Source of the DNA: an uncultured bacterium
Lineage (GTDB): Bacteria; Patescibacteriota; Gracilibacteria; Absconditabacterales; Absconditicoccaceae
Direction: 5' to 3'
DNA length: 16,072 nt
Assembly: GCA_937906635.1 (NCBI GenBank)
Contig: CALCYP010000095.1
Span: forward strand, 1 to 16,072
A program made the position numbers and the translations under genes. Position 1 is the first letter of the stretch. Each line of letters opens with the position of its first letter. This document shows, in pieces, positions 1-7,218 of this stretch. The notes under the pieces were generated by a model that saw only the letters and a list, made by a program, of their open reading frames with translations, did not search any database and was not told the origin of the DNA.

Positions 1-151
1 GAACATCTCTAAGTATTAAAATATTTTTATATCAAATCTTTTGGGGACTTTTTTCGTGTTAGCTGATAGCTAATAGCTTATGGCTGATAGCGAGTGGAAC
101 ATCTCTAAGTATTAAAATATTTTTATATCAAATCTTTTGGGGACTTTTTTC
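1..151 (+). repeat. 55-bp direct repeat pair around a heptamer array
   Basis: Bases 1-55 and 97-151 are identical over 55 bp, starting GAACATCTCTAAG and ending with GGGGACTTTTTTC. Between them (56-96) lies an array of GCTGATA-like heptamers (GCTGATA, GCTAATA, GCTTATG, GCTGATA). The same order of box, heptamers, box recurs at 3746-3911. The second copy here runs straight into the -35 of the promoter at 152-180. No gene is seen in 1-221. Confidence 0.9.
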
Positions 152-180
152 TTGATTTTTATTATGATAATAAATATAAG
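152..180 (+). promoter_or_regulatory. Sigma70-type promoter for the toxin-antitoxin pair
   Basis: TTGATT (152-157), a 17-base spacer and TATAAG (175-180). The -35 begins at the base after the conserved GGGGACTTTTTTC box. The same fusion is seen before the gene at 3969. The first start codon is about 40 bases downstream. Confidence 0.65.
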
Positions 181-221
181 TAAGATGTTGTTGATGTTGT
201 TTATGATAATTATATGAAAAC

Positions 222-482
222 ATGAAATTATTTGCATTTGATAGTGAAAAAAAAGAAAAGTTACTTAAAGAAAGAAATATTGATTTAGAAGTTATCGTAA
301 GCATGATAGAATCGTGAGATTTTATCGATATCAGGAAAGTGCCAAGTAGAACTGATCAAAATATGTTTGTATTATTGTATGATTGATATATTTGTTGTGT
401 ACCATTTGTAGAAGATAGTACCAAGATATTTTTAAAAACTGCTTATTTTAGCAGAAAAATGATGAAAATTTATCTAAAATAA
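222..482 (+). CDS. BrnT-like toxin of a type II toxin-antitoxin pair (probable)
   Basis: 86 aa with TGA read as Gly (two in-frame TGA). The protein is small and begins MKLFAFDSEKKEKLL. It ends with a segment around VPFVEDSTKIFLKTAYFSRK, which resembles the C-terminal beta hairpin and conserved 'FLKTA(Y/F)xSRK' stretch of small toxin-like proteins of the BrnT/DUF4258 kind. These proteins are predicted RNases of type II systems. The next gene starts 9 bases after the stop and encodes a ribbon-helix-helix type protein, giving the toxin-first order known for BrnT-BrnA. A good promoter lies just upstream. I infer toxin function from this pairing and the terminal motif. No catalytic residue could be confirmed, so the family assignment is moderate. 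Confidence 0.6.
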
Positions 483-491
483 TATATTAAA

Positions 492-764
492 ATGAATAGA
501 TACAATCACCAAAATTTATCAAAAGAAGAATTGGAATTGGATGAATTATTTACATGACCAGATAGTGTTTGATTATCTGCAAAAGAGTTAGATAAAGAGA
601 AAAAAAGGTTTATGAGTTATAAAATAGTAAAAAATGACAAAAAAGATGTAAATCTTAGGTTGTCAGCAAGTGATATAGCAAAAATTAAGTTAAAAGCAAA
701 GTCTTTGTGAATCTCATACAATACACTGATGTCTATGAAAATGCATGAGTTTGCAAATGACTAA
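492..764 (+). CDS. CopG/ribbon-helix-helix-like antitoxin (probable)
   Basis: 90 aa with in-frame TGA codons read as Gly. The N-terminal half is charged (MNRYNHQNLSKEELELDELF). The C-terminal half carries a short beta strand, DVNLRLSASD, followed by two helices around IAKIKLKAKSLGISYNTLMS. That is the usual layout of CopG/BrnA (COG5304-like) antitoxins: a strand for operator contact followed by helices for dimerisation. It is co-directional with the toxin-like gene (9-base gap), so the two are probably cotranscribed. Such antitoxins usually repress their own promoter, here 152-180. Identification rests on architecture and pairing rather than a diagnostic residue. Confidence 0.6.
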
Positions 765-1046
765 TTTTTATTTTTCTGGTTCCTTTATCTGAGTTTTTCT
801 CAAAAAAATGCAAATTTTTGAGGACTTTTTTCGTGTTAGCTGATAGCTGATAGCTTATGGCTGATAGCAAGTGGCATAAACTACTGGCTGATAGCTATGG
901 ATTTCAATCTTACGAAATTGTGTCATATTTCGCATTCAAATATATATTTTTCGATATTTTATAGGTAATAGCGAGTGCTTTTTTACTAGAAAACCCCAGA
1001 AAAACGATCAGTCAGTGACCCATAGTAAATCATAGATTAACAGACA
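765..1046. repeat. Gene-free stretch with box/heptamer repeat
   Basis: No coding frame is supported between 765 and 1161. Bases 802-907 are a near copy of 3746-3858: an A-run, the box CAAATTTTTGAGGACTTTTTTC (811-832), then GCTGATA heptamers and the shared tail GTGGCATAAACTACTGGCTG. The copy at 3746 is 7 bases longer, exactly one heptamer. The rest (908-1046) holds a small inverted repeat (CGAAAT / ATTTCG near 914-933) and otherwise unremarkable AT-rich DNA. Confidence 0.85.
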
Positions 1047-1063
1047 GACTAAAAATTTTAGTC
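1047..1063. promoter_or_regulatory. 17-nt palindrome, possible operator
   Basis: GACTAAAA-A-TTTTAGTC has perfect 8-bp arms. It lies just upstream of the first of two TATAAT boxes before the ATPase gene, so it may be an operator. Confidence 0.4.
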
Positions 1064-1084
1064 AAACATTTTAAAAAATTTTAT

Positions 1085-1129
1085 TATAATGTAAAAAATA
1101 TTTGATTTTTGGAAAATTTTTATTATAAT
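1085..1129 (+). promoter_or_regulatory. Tandem promoter region for the DUF4143 ATPase gene
   Basis: TTGATT (1102-1107), a 16-base spacer and TATAAT (1124-1129) form a near-consensus promoter 32 bases before the start codon. A second TATAAT (1085-1090) lies in the same local context (TTTATTATAATGTAA occurs twice, about 39 bases apart) but has no good -35. Confidence 0.65.
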
Positions 1130-1161
1130 GTAATAAATTTATATTATTCAATACAAAAAAA

Positions 1162-2430
1162 ATGAATAAAAATTGAAAAATTGATCTTATCGATTTATCG
1201 CTCAATGATATAAAAAAAGATATTTTCTTGAGAATGGATTACATCGAAAAACTCAAAAAATATACCAACACAAAACAAATTATTGTGATACAATGACAAA
1301 GAAGATGTGGTAAAAGTCATGTAATTTTGTGATTACTAAAATCATTGAAAATTTCACATGAAAAAATTTTTTATATAAACAAAGAAAAAGATGAATTAGG
1401 TAGTCTAAAAAGCACCAAAGATTTATCAAAACTATTTGAGGACTTTTGTGCACAAAGATGAATCCCAGAGTGGATAATAATCGATGAAATACAAGATATA
1501 AAAGATTGGGAAATTTTCATCAGATCAAAATATTCAGATTGAAAATTCAAAATAATCATATCTGGGTCAAATTCACATCTCTTAAATGGAGAGTTTGCCA
1601 CGTATCTATCAGGTAGATACATACCATTTTTTGTGTATCCATTTGGATATGATGAATATAAATCAATTATTGATTCAAAAAACATCCAAAATCGATATCC
1701 AAACCTATTTGAACAATATATGCATCTATGATGAATGCCAGAATCAATACTGATAAACGATCCTGAAATTCAACAAGATTATTCCCGTGCGATATTAAAT
1801 ACTGTCGTAATAAAAGATATCTTGGAAAGGAAAGAAGTAAAAGTCAGAAGTGTTAGTCTATTATTACAAGTTTTGGAATATCTGGCAGACATTACATGAA
1901 GTATCGTATCTACAGCAAATATCACTACAGCTCTAAATATTCAAAACAACGACTCAATATCAAATATCACTATATGAAATTATATCAAGTATTTGCAAGA
2001 TGCATATATAATACATGAAGTAAAAAGATACAATATAATGTGAAAAACCATATTTCAAAACAAAAATAAATATTACTTCAATGATATTTGAATTAGAAAC
2101 TCTCGGAAATATAGTTTCATATTAGATAGATGAAAGATATTGGAAAACATAGTATTTCTCCATCTAAAAAGGCTCTGATATGATGTTTTCGTAGGTGATT
2201 TGTGAAATAAAGAAATCGATTTTGTAGCAAAAAAATGAGATAATATTGAATATATCCAAGTGGCTTGGTCTATTAATTCTGAAAAAGTAATGGATAGAGA
2301 ATTTGGAAATTTATTATCGATAAAAGATTGATATCCGAAACATGTGGTTTCTTTTGACTGACTATGAATTACAAATCATGAATGAATATCATATCGAAAT
2401 ATTGAGACATTCCTAGAAAATTTCAAATAA
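1162..2430 (+). CDS. AAA-type ATPase with DUF4143 domain
   Basis: 422 aa with many in-frame TGA read as Gly. Walker A is GQRRCGKS (residues about 45-52), with its first Gly encoded by TGA. Walker B is WIIIDEIQ (about 104-111), followed by a sensor-like IIISGSNSHLL and the SGRYIPFFVYPF segment typical of this family. The C-terminal half matches the DUF4143 layout, ending with a nuclease-like EIDFVAKKGDNIEYIQVAW. These proteins (COG1373 type) are common in CPR, archaea and anaerobes. Their biological role is mostly unknown, though a defence or mobile-element link is often suggested. Length is normal for the family. The gene stands alone with its own promoter. Confidence 0.88.
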
Positions 2431-2472
2431 ACCGTTAAAAATAATAATTTCCCTAAATCTATCGTTGAAATC

Positions 2473-2506
2473 AAAAAAACGGCACCTCGCTCCATAGCAA
2501 AGTGCC
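2473..2506 (-). terminator. Intrinsic terminator for the minus-strand gene
   Basis: On the minus strand, 2506 to 2481 folds into an 11-bp stem with a 4-nt loop (GGCACTTTGCT / AGCGAGGTGCC, with G-U pairs in RNA). It is followed at once by a C and seven T residues (2479-2473). This closes transcription from the gene at 3618. Confidence 0.8.
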
Positions 2507-3618
2507 TATGTTATGTAAGTTCTCGCCTCTATAGAGGCGATGTCCCGCGAAACGAGGATCCTTCGACTTCGTCGGAGTGAGTCCCAGATGGCCCTAACTA
2601 CAAGCAATCATGCACAAACTCGCGTTGTAGCTACCATCGTAGCCGTAGCGGAAGTAACGATGAAATCACCGCAACTGAGTAGAGAACGCGAGTCTTGTCG
2701 TCCTGTTTTTTTATAGACTCTCATGCTTAGCCGATATCGTCAATCCATTCATGTCAGATACATCAGCATTGCTATTTGATCATCTAAACCGTGTAAGTCG
2801 GCTTTTTCTCATAGCTCAGCTAAAATATCTTTCATCTCTTCAATCTTTGCTATATGTAATCATTCTCTTTGTTTCTCTTTTACATATTCTTTTAATTTCT
2901 CATTATTCCATTCTTCTACATCATCTCATCGCATTCATCAGAGTTTCACAGTATCATCGATATGTTTAATGGAATCACGATTCAGACTATATTTATATTC
3001 ATCATCAGAATGACTATTTAATTTTGGGTCTAATATTTTCCATCTTTTTCATCATAATTTGAATTCTATCAATCTACTTCCATCACTTTCTGTCTCCACT
3101 TTCACTGGGATTTTTTCTGCTGCTTTGATGATTTTTTCTTTACTTTTATCATCAATATTTTTTATTCTCTCTTCCCATGCCTCACGAAAATCTTTCAATT
3201 CTTGTGGAATTTCTCCCTCCTCCAATTCTCCGCCATTCTCCGACATCTCCTCCACCTTTCCTCTATGTGCTATCTGTGCTTCTTCATATGCTTTTGTACT
3301 CTCAACAATATTTTCATCAGCTTTTGCCATTTTTTCTTCATATTCTTTTTGAAGGTTTTCTTTTTCTTTTTTAGATTTTGCTAATTTTATTCTAGCTTTA
3401 ATCTCTTGTAAATGAGTTTTCCTTGCTTCTTCATATCATGGTTTTGTTTTCATTTCATCCATTTCTTTGGTGAAATTGTCCATGATTTCTTTTTTCATTT
3501 GTTCTTTTAGTCCAGATGAGAAAGATGATTTTTCAGCCTGTTCAAGTTTTTCATTTCTTTCATTATATTTATCTCGCATTTCTTTTGCTAAATCATCTCT
3601 GAAATTTTTGTTTGTCAT
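2506..3618 (-). CDS. Coiled-coil protein with a DGR-like variable C-terminus, frameshifted
   Basis: Read from 3618 with TGA = Gly, the frame stays open to TAG at 2506-2508 (370 aa). Residues 1-160 are highly charged and helical (e.g. DKYNERNEKLEQAEKSS). A middle part, EKIPVKVETESDGSRLIEFK, is followed by about 110 residues ending LTGMDGRYRLSMRVYKK. At A7 (minus 2712-2706) a -1 shift enters a frame that ends at 2594-2596 (341 aa) with GFHRYFRYGYDGSYN then ASLCMIACS. There the codons are a run of NNY: CAT CGT TAC TTC CGC TAC GGC TAC GAT GGT AGC TAC AAC. That is the signature left by adenine mutagenesis of AAC codons in DGR target genes. The unshifted tail looks like noise (e.g. SLRRSRRILVS). 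The real product is therefore probably the 341-aa form, made by slippage or by an unmutated allele. No reverse transcriptase lies in this window. The gene is certain to about residue 302; the tail assignment is inference. Confidence 0.7.
2523..2577. repeat. Two hairpins downstream of the variable segment
   Basis: TCGCCTCTATAGAGGCGA (2523-2540) is a perfect 18-bp palindrome. CTTCGACTTCGTCGGAG (2561-2577) forms a 7-bp stem with a 3-nt loop and one G-T pair. They lie between the short-frame stop (2594) and the terminator, in GC-rich DNA unlike the rest of the window. Confidence 0.8.
2597..2703 (-). other. Candidate DGR variable repeat (VR)
   Basis: This is the last part of the minus-strand gene in the -1 frame, richer in G+C than its surroundings. 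A run of codons all ending in C or T lies at 2662-2624. It is followed by a conserved-looking ASLCMIAC and a stop, as in C-type-lectin DGR targets. Downstream lie hairpins (2561-2577, 2523-2540), in the position where DGR variable repeats have a recombination-promoting hairpin. A 9-bp inverted repeat (2618-2626 / 2685-2693) also spans the segment. Confidence 0.5.
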
Positions 3619-3642
3619 TTTTTATTGATTAATAAATAAATA

Positions 3643-3725
3643 TTAGCTGGTAGCTGATGGCTAATAGCTCATAGCGAAAGATTCTTTTTATGGCTATCAG
3701 CTACTGGCTATAGGCTATCCGCTAA
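3643..3725. repeat. Heptamer array forming an imperfect foldback
   Basis: Left arm units of the TAGCTGATGGCTAATAGC type (3643-3676) are imperfectly complementary to right arm units of the GGCTATCAGCTACTGGCTA type (3690-3725). The array sits just upstream of the start of the minus-strand gene. The 350-base gap 3619-3968 holds only this array, the repeat at 3746-3858 and the promoter at 3912-3939. Confidence 0.8.
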
Positions 3726-3745
3726 TTCAATTATACACCAAAATG

Positions 3746-3911
3746 AAAAAAATGCAAATTTTTGAGGACTTTTTTCGTGTTAGCTGATAGCTGATAGCTG
3801 ATAGCTTATGGCTGATGACGAGTGGCATAAACTACTGGCTGATAGCTATGGATTTCAAGCATTTAAGAATTAAAACTTTTTTCAATCAAATCTTTCGAGG
3901 ACTTTTTTTTC
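3746..3911 (+). repeat. Composite box-heptamer-box repeat
   Basis: Bases 3746-3858 match 802-907 closely but contain one extra 7-bp GCTGATA unit. The first box is at 3755-3776 (CAAATTTTTGAGGACTTTTTTC). The second (3887-3911, CAAATCTTTCGAGGACTTTTTTTTC) touches the -35 of the next promoter. The arrangement is parallel to 1-151. Confidence 0.85.
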
Positions 3912-3939
3912 TTGAAGTGAGACTAAATTAAATTATAAG
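3912..3939 (+). promoter_or_regulatory. Promoter of the GT4-murL-mtnN operon
   Basis: TTGAAG (3912-3917), a 16-base spacer and TATAAG (3934-3939), 29 bases before the start codon. The -35 abuts the GAGGACTTTTTTTTC box, the same register as at 151/152. Confidence 0.65.
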
Positions 3940-3968
3940 GTAATATTGAGTTTAAATTTTTTGAAAAT

Positions 3969-5072
3969 ATGAAGTCGATATTATTCGTTTTGGATTATTT
4001 TACGCCACATAGATGATGAGTTGAAAATGTTTTTGAAAATATCATACAAAGATTGGATAAAAAATGATATAAGATTTTTGTATTGACCAGTAGATTTGAT
4101 AAATCATTGCTTGACTATGAAAAAAATTGAAATATCACAATCTATAGGACATGAAAAAATAGAAAATCATTTATTTTGAAATCAGTTTGACTTTGAAAAA
4201 AAATCTTGAAAGAAAATGATGTTGATGTAATTCATGGAAGCACTTATTGATGAGCAATCCCTGCTGCAATTTTGGGGAAGAAATTTGATAAAAAAGTGAT
4301 TTTGACCGTGCATGAAATATTTGGAAAATTGTGGTATCAGTACAAATGAACAATAAAATGATTTTTCTATAAATTATTTGAAAAAATAATATTCAAGTAC
4401 AAATATGATGTATATCACTGTGTATCATATAATACTCAGGAAGAATTGGTTAATGAATACAATATTCCAAAGAAAAAGACTTGTGTAATTCACAATTGAG
4501 TTGATTATGAATTTTGGGATCCAAACGAAGTAAAAGATTATGAAATAAAATCTTTTAGGGCCAGAGAAAATCGATGAAATCAGTTTGTATTTTTATACTT
4601 TGGTCATGCTGGGAAATCAAAATGAATCGATTATCTTGTCCAAGCATTGCCAGAACTTGTAAAATTGGAAAATGTGAAATTTGTATTTAACATTATCGAT
4701 TCAAAGAGAAGTTCCAAGATTTTGAGACAAATTGAAAAGTTTGAATGAGAAAAAGTTCAAATATTTGATTGAATGAGTAAAGATAATTTAAGAGTGATGG
4801 TTGCAAGCTGTGATTGTGTAATTGCTCCATCGATTTCAGAATGATTTGGTTCTGTACATACAGAGAGTGTCGCGATGTGAAAGATTTTGATAACGAGCAA
4901 AGCTTCTGCGATTCCAGAGGTAGTTTCAGGAAAAATAAGATTTATCAAACCTGGTAGCTCAGATGAAATAATACATGCTGTAAAAGATGTGATGGAATGA
5001 AAATATAAAAATATTCCAGTGAAATCATTTGACTGGGACAAGAGTGTGAAAGAAATTGAAAGATTATATTAA
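3969..5072 (+). CDS. Glycosyltransferase family 4
   Basis: 367 aa, TGA = Gly. It has the GT-B fold of family GT4. The N-terminus, ILFVLDYFTPHRGGVENV, contains the glycine-rich loop with both Gly written as TGA. The middle has VIHGSTYGG and VIHNGVD. The C-terminal nucleotide-sugar domain has the EX7E retaining motif in SEGFGSVHTESVAMG. Such enzymes transfer a sugar from an activated donor onto lipid carriers or polysaccharides at the inner face of the membrane. It is the first gene of an apparent operon with murL (17-base gap) and mtnN, which hints at a role in envelope polysaccharide. The acceptor and sugar cannot be told from sequence. Length is normal. Confidence 0.93.
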
Positions 5073-5089
5073 TTTATTAAAATATCATT

Positions 5090-6523
5090 ATGACATTCGA
5101 AGAATTGAGAAAAAAATATAGCAAATTCATTTACGAAAAGTATGAAATCAAAGATGATGGCGCTTGGTTGGACATCACATATTTTTTTAACATCGAATGA
5201 TTAACTACTTTCACTCCATCGATAAAAATTGACAAAAAAAATATCAAAAATAAAAATATTGATTCAGATTTTGTAAATTATCTCGTTTTCCATATTGGAC
5301 TTGTGGAATTAATTAGTTACTGGAAATGTTGCTGTCCAAAAAATGTAGAAATCAAAGCCTGATATATAGATGAAGACCAAATCAAATGGTTTAAGAAAAT
5401 GTATTTTTATGGATTAGGAGAATTTTTCTATACGAATTGAATTGATGTGGATGAAGAAGGGTTTATGAAGATAAAATCATCCCCAAGCCCCTTCCTTTCC
5501 CGACAGGTCGAGGACTCCTTTCAGTCGAAAAAGGAAGTGGATGTCCCCCGTAATAAGTTCCCCCTCTTTATCGCCGTGCCCGGCTCTAGCAGGGAAGAGG
5601 GGGTCAGGGGGTGATTTAGTTGAACATGAAATCTAATCTGTATTTGATGATGAAAGGACTCAAATGTGACTCTCGAACTTTTGAAGTGAATGGACAATGA
5701 TACATTTATTTTGAATCCAAACGATGTCACTTTGGAATGTAGTAAGATTGCTGGATACGACAATCCACGGATTATGAAAAGAATTCTTGATCCACAAATC
5801 GTTGAATTGAATCAAAAATGATTTTTGAATGGACATACTCCATTTAACGCTCTACTCGCCTTTTTGACATACCTTGTAGCATATTTGGGAAACAAAAAGT
5901 ACATAGTACTTTCCAATGAAAGCAGTGCAAACGAAAGCAATGTCAGATGACTAAAAGTAAATCATCAATATTCAAAGAGTTTTGAATTTGAAAATGATTT
6001 CAATGAATATACAAAAAAATATTTCTGAATCTGAATCAAATATTTCAGCTTTTTGAGACCGCTTTTGGAAATTCAGATCGCTAAGCTTTTTTCACAATTT
6101 GAACAATATCACAAAGTATTCAAAAGCTGTAATGTATGAAGCAAATCAAAGCCTCGAAAACGATGCTGCAATTGTCCAAAATGTCTATTTGTATTCACAA
6201 TTCTAAGTCCGTTTTTGTACAAAGAAAAATTAGTAAATATTTTTTGAGAAGATTTATTTGAAAATAAAAATTTACTGCAAACATTCATCGACTTAACTTG
6301 AAATAGCGAAAACAAGCCATTTGAATGTGTCTGAACTTATGATGAAGTAAATTATGCGATAGCACTTACCATAAAAAAATTGGATTGAAAATTGCCGTAC
6401 TTATTGCAATATTATGTAGACCATTTTGAAGTGAAAGACTATGATTTATTGAATTACTTCAATGAAGAGAATAATTTAGAGGCTGAGTTTTTAGAAATTT
6501 TAAAGAAAAATTTATATAGTTAA
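5090..6523 (+). CDS. murL: MurL: UDP-MurNAc-L-Ala-L-Glu epimerase
   Basis: 477 aa, TGA = Gly. MurL converts the terminal L-Glu of UDP-MurNAc-L-Ala-L-Glu to D-Glu using ATP. It replaces MurI in organisms such as Xanthomonas. The P-loop is NLICIGGGKDSNVTLELLK (GGG at residues 186-188, three successive TGA codons). It is followed by SNESSANESNV, VNHQYSKSFEFE, RPLLEIQIAKLF, the cysteine motif CCNCPKCLF and KPFECVGTYDEV, in family order. Residues about 130-174 are translated from a GC-rich palindromic repeat (5479-5612) inserted in frame just before the P-loop; this stretch has no place in the family. Whether it is tolerated as a loop is unknown. It is preceded by the GT4 gene and followed after 11 bases by mtnN. 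Confidence 0.85.
5479..5612 (+). repeat. Palindromic repeat inserted in frame in murL
   Basis: About 134 bp of GC-rich sequence in AT-rich DNA. It includes the inverted repeat CCCCCTCTT (5560-5568) / AAGAGGGGG (5595-5603), and CATCC...TTCC / GGAA..GGATG pairing at 5478-5543. The murL frame passes through without a stop (TGA = Gly). Edges are approximate, set by the change in base composition. Confidence 0.8.
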
Positions 6524-6534
6524 TCATTGACAAT

Positions 6535-7218
6535 ATGGACATAAAAAGATTTTGAATAATCACTGCTATGGATGACGAAGCTCAAATTATAATAGATTTT
6601 TTGAAGCTAAAATTGTCTAAATCTTATGACAAAATCAAAATCTATGAAAAGAGTTGATATATATTGGCTCTCACATGAATGTGAAAGATCCAAGCAAGTA
6701 TCTGAGCTAGCATTCTATGCGCGGAATATTGAGTTAATAGTCTCATAAATATTTGAGTTGCATGAAACCTAAATGGAGAGCGTGTAAAAATTTGAGATGT
6801 GTTTCTCATCAAAGAAATCATCCAGCATGATATGTATTTACCACTTCCATGAGATTTGGATTATGCAAAATGAAAGATAAAAATTAATTTTCAATCTGGT
6901 ATAAGTCCTAATGAATTTAATTTCTGATTTCATGAAAATGGAATATGTGTGACATGAGACCAATTTATTGACGATGCCAACAAATCTAATCAATTAAGAC
7001 AAGATACTTGAGCAGATATCGCCGAAATGGAAGCGTTTTGAGTCGCAAGTGTAGCTCGTGAATTTTGAATTTTGGATAATACAGTGATTATAAAATCTGT
7101 TTCTGATGGAGCGAATAATGGTGCGAATAATTGACTATATGATAATTTACAATTTGCTATGAACAATAGTATACAAGTATTAAAAAAGATACTATGGACA
7201 CAAAATTATTCTTCATAA
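6535..7218 (+). CDS. mtnN: 5'-methylthioadenosine / S-adenosylhomocysteine nucleosidase
   Basis: 227 aa, TGA = Gly, PNP/UDP phosphorylase superfamily. It cleaves MTA and SAH to adenine and a thioribose product, in methyl-donor salvage. Diagnostic segments in order: GIITAMDDEA at residues 6-15 (acidic residue near position 13), LTGMGKIQAS, NIGVAGNL, GDQFID, AEMEAFGVASVA (Glu 166 for ribose binding) and SVSDGANNG (catalytic Asp 191). Length fits the family (about 230). It follows murL by 11 bases, probably in the same operon, although no peptidoglycan role is known. Its last 13 bases overlap the 3' end of the opposing Fic gene. A related nucleosidase such as futalosine hydrolase is possible but less likely. 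Confidence 0.88.

Noticed and set aside
2440..2720. A tmRNA, RNase P or SRP RNA in the GC-rich stretch
   Set aside because: No conserved tmRNA acceptor or tag, no RNase P P4 core and no SRP loop could be found on either strand, while the minus-strand coding frame runs into it from 3618.
3059..3384. Several + strand ORFs over the coiled-coil gene
   Set aside because: They are low-complexity Ser/Phe-rich shadows of the antisense gene read with TGA = Gly.
3643..3850. CRISPR array
   Set aside because: The repeats are 7-bp degenerate heptamers without spacers of regular length, and no cas genes are present.
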